Assembly (NCBI GenBank): GCA_963758335.1
Contig: CAVWVF010000007.1
Coordinates: 527,710-591,709 of the forward strand
Direction of reading: 5' to 3'
Origin: Roseiarcus sp963758335
GTDB lineage: Bacteria; Pseudomonadota; Alphaproteobacteria; Rhizobiales; Beijerinckiaceae
Length of the DNA stretch: 64,000 nt
Shown here: one piece after another, positions 40,899-49,956 of the stretch
Layout: each line of letters begins with the position of its first letter
Numbering within the stretch: the stretch's first letter is position 1
The notes under the pieces: model-generated
What the model saw: the letters and a program-made list of their open reading frames with translations, nothing else
Told to the model about the DNA's origin: nothing
Databases searched by the model: none
Made by a program: the position numbers and the translations under genes

Positions 40899-41357
40899 CT
40901 AAGGGATCGGAACGCGCTTGCGCTCGATCTCTGTCCGCATCTGCCCCAGTTCGTCGGCTTTGTCGGGGCGCAAGCTATTGAGGGTCTCCATAAAATTGAT
41001 CAAGCGGTCGATCGCCGCCTCTCGCGCCCGCGCGGCCGTCGCATGGCCATTGGCGTCGCCAAGCAGGGCGAGTCCGCCCTTCCATTGGAAATCGGCGCCA
41101 GTCCGATAGAGGCCGTCCTTGTCCTGGCGGATCGCGATGCGGACGTAAGAACGGGACGAACGCTTCGAGAGCCAGTCATGCGTCGTCGAAAGGGGCGCGT
41201 CGGGATCGGGCGCGCGCGGCGGCGGCCGAAGGGGGTTCAGCTCGTTCTGCAGGGCGATCGCGCGGCGAAACGCGTCGCGCGTGCCGACGTGAAAAATGAG
41301 CTCGTCGATTTGCGCCGAAAGGCATGCGGCGCGCTGCTGCGGATCGCCCTCGATCAT
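40899..41357 (-). CDS. Hypothetical protein, 152 residues
   Basis: MIEGDPQQRAACLSAQIDELIFHVGTRDAFRRAIALQNELNPLRPPP ... YVRIAIRQDKDGLYRTGADFQWKGG ... AREAAIDRLINFMETLNSLRPDKADELGQMRTEIERKRVPIP. It has no signal peptide or membrane helix, helical ends and a central strand-rich part. Composition and codon use look genuine and no lesion was seen. No family is recognised, and no neighbour helps. Confidence 0.55.
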   Translation of the reverse strand: MIEGDPQQRAACLSAQIDELIFHVGTRDAFRRAIALQNELNPLRPPPRAPDPDAPLSTTHDWLSKRSSRSYVRIAIRQDKDGLYRTGADFQWKGGLALLGDANGHATAARAREAAIDRLINFMETLNSLRPDKADELGQMRTEIERKRVPIP

Positions 41358-41838
41358 GACTGCCTCGCAAAGTGAGGCGAGAGCCTATGCCGCCGGCCGT
41401 CGAACGGAAATCGCTTAGCAAATTTTCACGAGCCGGAGTTTCGTGAGGCGCGGCGGCAAGTCGGGCATTTGGGCTGCCGCTCAAGGATGGCCGCCAGGCA
41501 AGCGTCGCTGTTCCAGTGCGAAACCTTCCCTGTTCGCGCGAAAACGGACCCTGTTCAGCAAGACAACGTCCCCTGGTCTTTGGACAGAATCGTTTGTCCG
41601 CCGCCGCCTTCGGTCGCCACCCGAGGAGCGCGGGCGCCGCGGCGGCGCCACGCCAGCTCCGAGTCCGTTTCGCACGCGCTTGGCGCTTTTGTTCGGGCGG
41701 CGAATGCGCGCCCCCCGAAGGCCTTTCCGTGCTCGCTAATTAGAGCAGGTCTCCTGCTGGCGCTTACTTCAATGCTTACTTGATAATACGCCTGTCTCTT
41801 GAACTTTCGCATGAGGGCCTCTCCGTGGCTCGCGAGCA
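41358..41838. other. Gap of about 480 bases, no recognised gene
   Basis: A cluster of CCCTGTT words (TTCCCTGTTCGCGCG at about 41526, GACCCTGTTCAGCAAG at about 41550) recalls the repeat-rich gap at 19980-20175. TCTCCTGCTGGCGC at about 41750 also occurs about 30 bases outside the second IS1595 element (51674). Nothing here looks coding. Confidence 0.4.
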
Positions 41839-42437
41839 AAAATCATCGCTCTTATTGTGTTTCGTGTTGATACGGTCCGAGTCCGGCAGCGGCGGCGATC
41901 CAGGGAGCCGGGCCGCCATCGGCGGGCATGGCTTCGAGGGTTCGGCGCCAACTCAGGTACGTGGGAAGGTTTTCGGTGGCGACGCCGTGGAAGCGTCGCA
42001 TCCACTCTTTGAGGCGTCCGTGGTAGGCGTTGACGTTGTTTATATGGAACTGCGATTCTTCGGGCTTGGGGTTGCCGGGCGCGGGTAGGACATGGACTTT
42101 GAGCTTGGCCCGCTTGGCGAAAGCGGTGATGGCCGAGCCGCCGTCGCAGCAGAAATCGGTTGAAGGCGGAATTCGTTCGCCGAACGCTTCTTTTAGGCTG
42201 GCGGCGTCGAGGCGGGACAGGACGGCGTCGAACGTGGCGCCGCTGCGGTCGCGAGCCACGACGACGGGAATCTGCTCGGCCGAGAGGCCGCGCTTGGCGG
42301 CTTTGCCGCCGCGGCGGCGCGCGGTGTCATTCGGCATGGAATAAGGACCCCGTTTTCGGGGTGATCGGCATCCAATCGGGACCCCGGGGATAAGGGTCCA
42401 CACAGGCCTCCTGATTTCTTAGGAGGCCGAGTTCGAG

Positions 42438-43934
42438 ATGCTGATTGTGGAGACGATAGCCAAAATTCGTCTAGCGTATTTTTCGCGAAAGATGACGATC
42501 AAGGCGATCTGCCGCGATTTGCGTGTTTCGCGCAAAGTGGTTCGGAAGGTCATCCGATCGCAGGCGACAGAGTTCCATTATGAGCGGGACGTCCAACCCC
42601 AGCCGAAGATCGGGCCTTGGCGCGATCGGCTTGATTCATTGCTTTTGGAGAATGACGGAAAGCCGGCGCGCGAGCGGTTGACGCTCATTCGGGTCTTCGA
42701 GGAGTTGCGGGGGCTTGGCTATGAGGGCGGTTACGACGCGGTTCGCCGTTACGCCCGGACCTGGAGCAAGCAACACGCGGGCGAGACGGCGAACGCCTAT
42801 GTGCCGCTGACGTTCGCGCCGGGCGAGGCATATCAGTTCGACTGGAGCCACGAGATCGTTGTGATGGACGGGGTGACGACGATCGTGAAGGTCGCGCACG
42901 TCCGCCTTTGCCACAGCCGCATGATGCTCGCGCGCGCCTATCCGCGCGAGACGCAGGAGATGGTGTTCGACGCCCACGAGCGGGCGTTCGCGTTCTTCAG
43001 GGGCGCCTGCACGCGCGGCATCTACGACAACATGAAGACGGCGGTGGAGACGATCTTCGTCGGCAAGGACCGGCAATACAATCGCCGCTTCCTCCAGATG
43101 TGCTCGCACCATCTTGTCGAGCCCGTCGCCTGCACGCCAGCGTCGGGCTGGGAGAAAGGTCAGGTCGAGAACCAGGTGGGTCTCGTTCGCGAGCGCTTCT
43201 TCACGCCGCGCTTGCGAGTCAAGAGCTATGACGAGCTGAACGCCTGGCTGATGGACAAAAGCATCGCCTGGGCCAAGGCGCATCCCCATCCTGAACGGCC
43301 TGACAGGACGATCTGGGAGGTCTTCGAGGAAGAGCGTCCCAAGCTCATTCCCTATCGCGGCCGCTTCGACGGATTCCACGAGTTGCCGGCCTCGGTGTCC
43401 AAGACCTGCCTGGTGCGGTTCGACAACAATAAATACTCGGTGAGCGCCAGCGCGGTTGGCCGCCCGGTCGAAATCCACGCCTACGCCGATCGCGTCGTGA
43501 TCCGCCAGGACGGGCGCATCGTCGCGGAACATCCGCGGTGTTACGGGCGTGGCGAGACGATCTACGATCCCTGGCATTACGTGCCGGTTCTGGCGCGCAA
43601 GCCGGGCGCTCTGCGCAACGGCGCCCCGTTCAAGGACTGGGTGCTGCCGACGGCGCTGGACCGCGTGCGGCGCAAGCTTGCCGGGTCCGACGACGGCGAC
43701 CGGCAGATGGTCAAAATCCTCGCCGCCGTGCTCACCGATGGATTGCTTGCGGTGGAGGCCGCCTGCCTTCAGGCGCTGTCCGAGGGCGTCCATTCGGCCG
43801 ACGTCGTCATCAACATCCTCGCGCGTCAGCGCGATCCCGGACCGGCGGCGACGATCATGACGCCCGACGCTTTGCGGCTCTGCCACACGCCCGTCGCCGA
43901 CTGCGCCCGATACGATCAACTCAGGAGCGCCTAA
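42438..43934 (+). CDS. istA: IS21 transposase IstA
   Basis: IstA cuts and joins IS21 DNA. The 498-residue protein begins with a helix-turn-helix (MTIKAICRDLRVSRKVVRKVIRSQ), then a DDE core: FDWSHEIVVMDGV (first Asp), FDAHERAFAFFRGACTRGIYDNMKTAV (second Asp) and GWEKGQVENQVGLVRERFF (Glu). A C-terminal domain (PASVSKTCLVRFDNNKYSVSA) follows. AGGAGG stands 12 bases before the ATG. It is followed after 3 bases by istB. Confidence 0.95.
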   Translation: MLIVETIAKIRLAYFSRKMTIKAICRDLRVSRKVVRKVIRSQATEFHYERDVQPQPKIGPWRDRLDSLLLENDGKPARERLTLIRVFEELRGLGYEGGYDAVRRYARTWSKQHAGETANAYVPLTFAPGEAYQFDWSHEIVVMDGVTTIVKVAHVRLCHSRMMLARAYPRETQEMVFDAHERAFAFFRGACTRGIYDNMKTAVETIFVGKDRQYNRRFLQMCSHHLVEPVACTPASGWEKGQVENQVGLVRERFFTPRLRVKSYDELNAWLMDKSIAWAKAHPHPERPDRTIWEVFEEERPKLIPYRGRFDGFHELPASVSKTCLVRFDNNKYSVSASAVGRPVEIHAYADRVVIRQDGRIVAEHPRCYGRGETIYDPWHYVPVLARKPGALRNGAPFKDWVLPTALDRVRRKLAGSDDGDRQMVKILAAVLTDGLLAVEAACLQALSEGVHSADVVINILARQRDPGPAATIMTPDALRLCHTPVADCARYDQLRSA

Positions 43935-43937
43935 CCC

Positions 43938-44666
43938 ATGGAAAGAACCGAAGTCCTCGACATGATGAGCAGCCTCAAGCTCTACGGGATGAGGAGCGCC
44001 TACGACGAGACGCTGACCACGGCGCTCAAGCGCAAGCATGAGCCGCAGCGCTTCGTCGGCGATCTCCTGAAAGCCGAGATCTCAGAGAAGCAGGCGCGCT
44101 CGATCAAGTACCAGCTCACCGTCGCCAAGCTGCCGCTGGCCAAGGACGTCGACGACTTCGCGTTCAAGAACACGCCGATCAACGAGGCTCTCGTGCGCGA
44201 CCTCGCCGCCGGCGGCTTCATCGCCCAGCAGCGCAATGTCGTCCTGGTCGGGGGAACCGGCACCGGCAAGACGCATCTGGCCATCGCCATCGCGCGAAGC
44301 TGCATCCGAGCCGGATCGCGCGGGCGCTTCTTCACCACCATCGATCTCGTCAATCAGCTCGAGGCTCAAGCGCGCGCTGGCCGCCAGGGACGGCTCGCCG
44401 ATTATCTCACGCGCCTCGACTTCGTCATCCTCGACGAACTCGGCTATCTCCCCTTCGCCCAGGCCGGCGGGCAGTTGCTGTTCCATCTCATCAGCCGTCT
44501 CTATGAGCGCACCTCGATCATCGTCACGACCAACCTCGCCTTCGGCGAATGGCCGAGCGTCTTCGGCGATCCGAAAATGACGACCGCGCTGCTCGACCGC
44601 CTCACCCATCACTGCGACATCGTCGAGACCGGCAACGAAAGCTGGCGCTTCAAAAACCGCGCCTGA
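43938..44666 (+). CDS. istB: IS21 helper ATPase IstB
   Basis: IstB is the AAA+ ATPase that brings IstA and target DNA together. The 242-residue protein has Walker A LVGGTGTGKTHLAIAIA, Walker B LDFVILDELGYLPF and the sensor region SIIVTTNLAFGEW. It ends with the usual LTHHCDIVETGNESWRFKNR. It is cotranscribed with istA. Confidence 0.96.
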   Translation: MERTEVLDMMSSLKLYGMRSAYDETLTTALKRKHEPQRFVGDLLKAEISEKQARSIKYQLTVAKLPLAKDVDDFAFKNTPINEALVRDLAAGGFIAQQRNVVLVGGTGTGKTHLAIAIARSCIRAGSRGRFFTTIDLVNQLEAQARAGRQGRLADYLTRLDFVILDELGYLPFAQAGGQLLFHLISRLYERTSIIVTTNLAFGEWPSVFGDPKMTTALLDRLTHHCDIVETGNESWRFKNRA

Positions 44667-44716
44667 GCTGCCCCGCACCAACCGGGTTTCGTGACGTAAC
44701 GATTGGGAGTGGCCCC

Positions 44717-45028
44717 ATGCCGCGCAAGCCGATCGGCGAGAAAGCCATGACCGACGCCGAGCGCCAGGCCCGTTACCGCGTCGCGCGCGCGGCCGATGCG
44801 CCGGTGATCCGCACCCGTCGCCCGGCCGACCATCGCAGTCGCGCCCGGCGTTGGCAGGACGCCGTCGCCCAGCTCAGCGAGCTGCAAGCGCAGTATGCCG
44901 ATTGGCTCGAAGCGCTGCCGGCCAACCAACACGACAGCGCGCTGGCCGAGGCCCTCCAGGCTATCTGCGAACTCGATCTCTCCGAACTCGAGAGCGTGGC
45001 GCCCCCACGCGGCTTCGGACGCGACTGA
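44717..45028 (+). CDS. IS21-associated accessory protein
   Basis: The 103-residue protein MPRKPIGEKAMTDAERQARYRVARAADAPVIRTRRPADHRSRARRWQDAVAQLSELQAQY ends SELESVAPPRGFGRD. Similar basic, helical proteins follow istB in other alphaproteobacterial IS21 elements, as far as I recall. Function unknown. Position inside the IS21 borders and good codon use support it as real. Confidence 0.65.
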   Translation: MPRKPIGEKAMTDAERQARYRVARAADAPVIRTRRPADHRSRARRWQDAVAQLSELQAQYADWLEALPANQHDSALAEALQAICELDLSELESVAPPRGFGRD

Positions 45029-45981
45029 CCTTCCAGCGACGAACGCTCAAGACAAGCCAACGTGTCGCTCCGAGCGGTTCCCAGACGCCTGGCCTCACCA
45101 CCGGCGCTACCCCGCCCGCGGTTCACCCCCGGGGGCCCACAGGTACCCCCCGCGCTACGCTCCGCCAGCCGCGCGGAGGGCGCGTCGCTACGCGCGGGTC
45201 CCCCCTATGGACTCCGGGGATGAACCGCTCCCGATGATCAAGAGGGGTCCTTTTTCCATGCCGATGGGGGGTCCCTTTTCGACGCCGATTGACAGCGGGC
45301 CTGGCGAGGCCGCCCCGCCGACCCTTTAAGGACTCGAGTATGAATGTTTCATCGGCCTCGACGATGCCCGAAAGGCTCTTGGGTTTGTCGAGGTTGAGAG
45401 CGGCGAGAAACCGATGCCGCCATCGGAAGGCGGTGCTCGGGTGGATCTGGCAGCGGTCGGCCGCCTTGGCGAGGCTCTCCCCTTCGATCAGGGCTCGCGC
45501 CTGATCGAACCAGCGATCCTTGTTGTGCAGGCCGGCCACCGGAGTGCTGTGAACGGATTGAAAGTCCTGCGGCATTCCACGCAGCGATAGCGCGGCAAAC
45601 CTCTCGCCTCACCCCAGGGCCGGACATCGAGCGCGCCGCAGCGCGGACATCCCGTCCGCGAATAACGCTCCTTTGCGATTTCCCGGAAAATATCGCGCTC
45701 GCCCGATGCGGAAAGCGTCGCCGCAACCGCATCGCTGCGCTCCTCGGCCCTCTTCGCGTCCCCCGCCGCAGACCTCGGTTCGCAGATCTCGACGCCCTCC
45801 TCACAGGGATCGTCAGCTTCCGCGAGCGCGAGCTCGCGAAACACGACACGGCGCTGCGCCGCACTCAACGACGACAGCGCGGCCAGCCATCCCGCGAAAT
45901 CCGACGGCTTCATCTTCGCCCCCAAAGCCCAGAGCCTTTATCGCTCATGTCAACACACGTTGCAATAAGAGCGAAAATCAT

Positions 45982-46753
45982 TGACAGGATCCGAGTTTCG
46001 TTCCATATTTGTTCTCAGGAAGAAAGACTCCCTTCGATGATCGACACGAGCCGAAACTCAAGAGCTGAGCCTCGGCGGACCAGGTCTGCACGACAGCCGA
46101 ACCTTCGCCGTGCGCCTCGCCGGCGCCGAGACCGCGGCCATGACGCCCCCTCGATCGGCCTGGAAATGCTGCTGTAAAGGACCGAAAGAATTGAATATGC
46201 GCGCGGGGGACGGATCGCCTGGGAACCTGTGAGATCCCGCCTGCGTCCGAGTGAGAGTGTGCCGGCAAATGGGCGGCCGGCTGACCAAATGCCCTGGCCC
46301 GGCTGGGTCCTCCAACCATCCGGGAGCGCCGCGCGCCTTGCCCTTCGAACCCCCTCGCTTCGCAGGAGCCAACATGGCGGAAAGAAGGCGCAGAAAAAAA
46401 TTTTTTCGCCCTCTTCCGGCGTAAAGTCTTGAAAACTCTCAAATCACGGAAATGGAAGCAAATGGAAAGGCTTTTTTGCGGCGATTGCCTATGGGTTGCG
46501 CGCGGCTGAACGTCGGATGCGTCTCTTTGAAGGAAGACGGCGGAGAAACGGGCCTCGCCCTCGACCCGCATCGCCAAGGTCGAGCCGCCTGGGAATGGGG
46601 GCGCCTGCTCGATCGATTTCGTCATGTTCCAACCCGTTGAAATCCCTCAAAATGGCAATGGGAAAGTCTTGTAACGAGTTGGCATGGATTTGGGTTCGGC
46701 GCCGCATCCGCTTGGCGCTGGCGCCTCATTTTCGCTGGACGGCGACGTGACGC
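45982..46753. other. Gap of about 770 bases, no recognised gene
   Basis: Open frames exist on the minus strand (46058-46625), but their translations are rich in Arg, Ser, Pro and His with no recognisable domain and no ribosome site. An A/T-rich patch (AAAAAAATTTTTT, about 46395) interrupts the GC-rich DNA. I treat the stretch as non-coding or decayed. Confidence 0.4.
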
Positions 46754-47665
46754 CTACGCCGTCAGCTCCGCCGGGAAGCCGGGCGCGCGCAAGTCCGTGT
46801 GCAGCGCGTCCTCGAGGAGCTTGACCACCTGCGTCGACCACGCGCCGCCGCCGTAGGCCTCGCGGGCGCGGATGAAGGTCTGCGCCGTTATCGCGGCGAG
46901 GTCGAGCGGCACGCCGAGCTCGCGTCAGAGATTCATCGCGAAGCCGAGGTCCTTGCAGGCGAGCTCCATCGTGAAGCCGATGTTGTAGGAGCCGCTCAGC
47001 ACGAGCTGCGATTCAGTCTCGTGGACGAAGCTCGCGCCCGAGCTCGCCTTGATCACGTGGTAGGCCTGCGCGAGGTCGAGGCCGCCGCGCTTGGCGAGCA
47101 TCAGCGCCTCGCCGGCCGCGACCAGACGGACGAAGGCGAGCATGTTGGTGATGACCTTCATCACCGAGGCCGAGCCCAACGGACCGAAGTGGAAGATCGG
47201 GCCCCCCATCGCCTCGAGCGCGGCGCGATGGCGTTCGAACACGGCCGGCTCCCCACCGACGATGACCGCGATTTCGCCCGCGGCCGCCTTGTGGACGCCT
47301 CCGGTGACCGGCGCCTCGAGGGTGAAGACGCCCTTCTCCGCCGCGATCGCCGCCAGGCGCTGAATCGAATCGGAATCGTCGGTGCTCATCTCGATCCAGG
47401 TCGAGCCGGGCTTAAGGCCGGCGAGCACGCCCCCCAGGCCGGCCAGCACCCGCTCGGAAACGGCGGGCGAGGGCAGGCAGGTGAAGACCGCGTCGACCGT
47501 CTCGGCCAGCGCGCGGGGGGAGTCCGACCAGATCGCGCCGGCGTCGAGCAAAGGCTTCGCCGCTTTCGGATCGATGTCGTGCACCCTGAGGTCGAAGCCG
47601 GCGCGCCCGAGGCTGGCGGCGAGCGCCGCGCCGAGATTGCCCAGTCCGATGAAACCGTATCGCAT
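46754..47665 (-). pseudogene. 3-hydroxyisobutyrate dehydrogenase-family oxidoreductase with an in-frame TGA
   Basis: The frame starts MRYGFIGLGNLGAALAASLGRAGFDLRVHD (Rossmann motif) and shows the family's STDDSDSIQRLA, FTLEAPVTGGVHKAA (substrate-binding) and GSASVMKVITNMLAF (catalytic Lys). TGA at 46925-46927 interrupts after CKDLGFAMNL, and the frame carries on with RELGVPLDLAAITAQTFIRAREAYGGGAWSTQVVKLLED to a TAG at 46754. Full length would be about 302 residues; the stop removes the last 57, part of the dimer interface. Members reduce or oxidise beta-hydroxyacids. Confidence 0.88.
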
Positions 47666-47863
47666 CGTCGTTCACGCCTCCCAAACCATTTTCGGGGAGA
47701 ATAGGCGCTGGGCGGCGGCGGGCAAGCGCCTAACCGTCGTGGGTCTCCCGGCCAACGGGCGCCGGGTCCTCTGGCGCTGGAGCCCCGGTTGCACTATGTT
47801 TCATTTAGACGCCGGGCGTCTCACCTGTGAATTGCGGCCGCCTTCATCCGGGAGCCAAGTGCG

Positions 47864-48712
47864 GTGGAAACGATTGTGGCCGTGGCGGCCAAGAAGCTCG
47901 GCAAGTTTCTGGCGGATGATTTTAGGGACATTTTCGGCTCGGCGAATCCGGCCAATGAATCCGCCGAGCGGCTCGGCTCGCTCGCGCGAAGCACGATCGA
48001 ATGCATCGCCAGAAGCGACGCGCTCTACCACAACTACGAACACACCATGCTAGTGACGATGGTCGGCCGGGACATTCTTCGCGGGCGTGTGCTGACGCAG
48101 CGAATCGAGCCCCAAGACTATTCCCATCTCATTTGCGCCTGCCTCCTGCACGACATCGGCTTCGTGCGCGGCGTGCTCAAGGGCGACACCAGGACCGAGT
48201 TCGTCGTCGACCAGGCCGGGACGAAAGTCACGCTGCCTCGCGGCGCCTCCGACGCCGCGCTGATGCCCCACCACGTCGACCGCTCGAAGCTGTTCGCTTA
48301 CGAGCGGCTCGGGAATTCGCCGCGGATCGACCCGGCCCGGGTCGCGGAGGCGATCGAGATGACCCGCTTTCCGCCCTGCTTCGACGTGCACGAAAGCGCC
48401 GATCTCGAGGCGCGGCTCATGCTCGCCTCCGACCTGATCGGCCAGCTCGGCGACCCGCTCTATCCGAAAAAGGCCAACGCCCTCTTCGCCGAATTCGCGG
48501 AGGTCGGCAGCAACCGCCAGTTCGGTTACGAGACCCCGGCGGATCTCGTCGACAAATATCCGAAGTTTTTTTCTGAACTCGTTGCGGCGCACATCGAGGA
48601 GGGAGTGAAATACCTTTCCATGACCGCCTCGGGCCGCAAGTGGGTCGCCAACCTGCACAATCACGTCTGGTGCGCCGAAAATGGCAATTGGCTGATGGGA
48701 CCGCAGCACTGA
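47864..48712 (+). CDS. HD-domain phosphohydrolase
   Basis: The 282-residue protein has an HD-type metal site: HNYEHTMLVTMVGRDIL (first His), then CACLLHDIGFVRGVL (the His-Asp pair), and ALMPHHVDRSKLFA with a further His pair, ending with LMLASDLIGQLGDPLYP (last Asp). HD enzymes hydrolyse nucleotides or cyclic nucleotides. It starts at a GTG at 47864 with GGGAGCC upstream. It is the only undamaged gene in the 46754-51040 cluster and is transcribed the opposite way. Confidence 0.82.
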   Translation: METIVAVAAKKLGKFLADDFRDIFGSANPANESAERLGSLARSTIECIARSDALYHNYEHTMLVTMVGRDILRGRVLTQRIEPQDYSHLICACLLHDIGFVRGVLKGDTRTEFVVDQAGTKVTLPRGASDAALMPHHVDRSKLFAYERLGNSPRIDPARVAEAIEMTRFPPCFDVHESADLEARLMLASDLIGQLGDPLYPKKANALFAEFAEVGSNRQFGYETPADLVDKYPKFFSELVAAHIEEGVKYLSMTASGRKWVANLHNHVWCAENGNWLMGPQH

Positions 48713-48727
48713 TCGGTTGAGGATCCG

Positions 48728-49939
48728 TCAGTCCGGCGCCGCCACCGGCTCGAAGCGCGGCACGAGATGCAGCGCCGAGCCCTGCCAGGGGTGGGCGTTG
48801 GCGACTTGCTCGTCGAGCTCGAACTCCGAGCCCCGGATCGTCGGGGGGAATGACGTAGCCGTCCTCCCACCGGATCGGCTTCTTCAGTATTTTGGCGTGG
48901 AAGCCGTCCCAGCGCTCGATGCTCTCGAGGATGAGGAAATTCGGGCTGCAAGCGGCGAGCTGGACGTTGGCCGCCCCGACCACCGGCCCGCAATAGAGGT
49001 GCGGCGCGACCTGGGCGTAATGCGCCTCCGCCATTGCGGCGATTTTCTTGGCTTCGAGCAGCCCGCCAACTCGGCCGAGGTCCGGCTGCAGGATCGAGGC
49101 CGCGCCGGTCTCGAGCACGCGGGCGAACTCGTATTTCGTCGTCAGTCTTTCGCCGGTTGCGATCGGCATGCGGCATTGCGCGGCGACTCTCGCCATCTCC
49201 TCGGGCGCTTCGGGAGGCGTCGGCTCCTCGAACCAAAGCGGCTCGTAGGGCTCGATCCGGCGGGCGAGGCGCAACGCGCCGGCGACGGTGAACTGGCCGT
49301 GCGTGCCGAACAGGAGGTCGCACTTCGTCCCGAGCGCTTCGCGCAAGGTCTTGCAGAAGGCTTCGCTGAGCGCGAGCCGCTCGAGGCTCGGCTGACGGGG
49401 GTCGAAGGTGGAGTAGGGGCCGGCCGGGTCGAATTTCACCGCGGTGAACCCCTGCGCGACATATTTCAGCGCCCGCTCGGCCGCGGCGTGAGGAATCGAG
49501 TAGACAGGGCTGTCGGAATAGGCGTGCGAGCCCGGCTCATCAGGGTAGAGGTAGGTGTAGCTGCGCAGCCGCTCGTGGACTTTTCCGCCGAGAAGCTCGT
49601 AGACGGGCTTTTCGACCGCCTTGCCGACGATGTCCCACAGCGCCATCTCGAGGCCGGAGAGCACGCCCATCAGCGAGACGTCGGGCCTGAGCGTATAGCC
49701 GCGCCCGTAGACGTTGCGCCAGAGCGCCTCGATGCGGAACGGATCGATGCCCAAAACATGGCGCTCGAACACGTCCTCGATCATCGGAACGAGGGCCGAG
49801 GGGGCGAAGCTCGCCGCATAGACCTCGCCGACGCCCTCGACCCCGCAGGCGGTCCTCAGTTTCAGGAATAGGAAATACCGGCCGCCGAACGCGGGCGGCG
49901 GATTTCCGACGACGAGGTCTTCAGTTCGGCGATCTTCAT
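48728..49939 (-). pseudogene. Enolase-superfamily sugar-acid dehydratase (mandelate racemase/galactonate dehydratase type), two frameshifts
   Basis: From 49939 MKIAELKT is followed, after loss of one base (about 49918), by LVVGNPPPAFGGRYFLFLKLRTACGVEGVGEVYAASFAPSAL and MIEDVFERHVLGIDPF. The barrel carries VKFDPAG (catalytic Lys region), DLLFGTHGQFTVAGA, LWFEEPTPPE and PIATGERLTTKYEF (metal ligands) and a His at QVAPHLYCGPVV. Near 48838 one extra T shifts the frame again; the true end ELDEQVANAHPWQGSALHLVPRFEPVAAPD is in another frame. Reconstructed length is about 404 residues. The substrate is probably a sugar acid. Confidence 0.85.
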
Positions 49940-49956
49940 CTCGCGCGCGCCCCCCT

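Larger units (their letters stand above)
42325..45295 (+). mobile_element. IS21-family element (istA, istB, accessory ORF) with 4-bp target duplication
   Basis: Left end TGTCATTCGGCATGGAATAA and inverted right end TGTCAATCGGCGTCGAAAAG, each followed by GGACCCC and a second related repeat, as is usual for IS21 transposase-binding sites. GCGG stands directly outside both ends, and removing one copy restores the interrupted frame, which confirms the borders. Length 2971 bp. All three genes inside read intact, so it may be active. Confidence 0.92.
41852..45925 (-). pseudogene. IS1595-family transposase split by IS21 and frameshifted
   Basis: The N-terminal part (45925 to 45296) has the zinc ribbon CPRCG...YRCVECRRTF, a helix-turn-helix (KAADRCQIHPSTAFRWRHRF) and the first catalytic acids (GIVEADETFILES). 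One base is missing just after RRTFNPFT (about 45558). The C-terminal part (42324 to 41852) continues RRRGGKAAKRGLSAEQIPVVVARDRSG, HINNVNAYHGRLKEWMRRFHGVATENLPTYLSWRR. If the IS21 element and one GCGG copy are removed, the two halves join in frame as GLARPARRRGGKAAKRGL. Confidence 0.9.
41847..45973 (-). mobile_element. IS1595-type element interrupted by an IS21 element
   Basis: The inverted ends CGCTCTTATTG (41847-41857) and CAATAAGAGCG (45963-45973) also share GTGTTGA further in. AAAATCAT flanks both sides (41839-41846 and 45974-45981), an exact 8-bp target duplication. The element's transposase is on the minus strand and is split by the IS21 element at 42325-45295. A paralogous, uninterrupted element lies at about 51704-52870. 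Confidence 0.9.

Noticed and set aside
46058..46625. Open frames on the minus strand after the interrupted IS1595 element
   Set aside because: Amino-acid composition is not protein-like, no start with a ribosome site exists, and no family resemblance was found.
48417..48727. An extended C-terminus of the enolase-superfamily gene running through the HD-domain gene
   Set aside because: The extension is produced by the frameshift near 48838; the proper C-terminus, ending VPRFEPVAAPD, is in another frame and stops at 48728.
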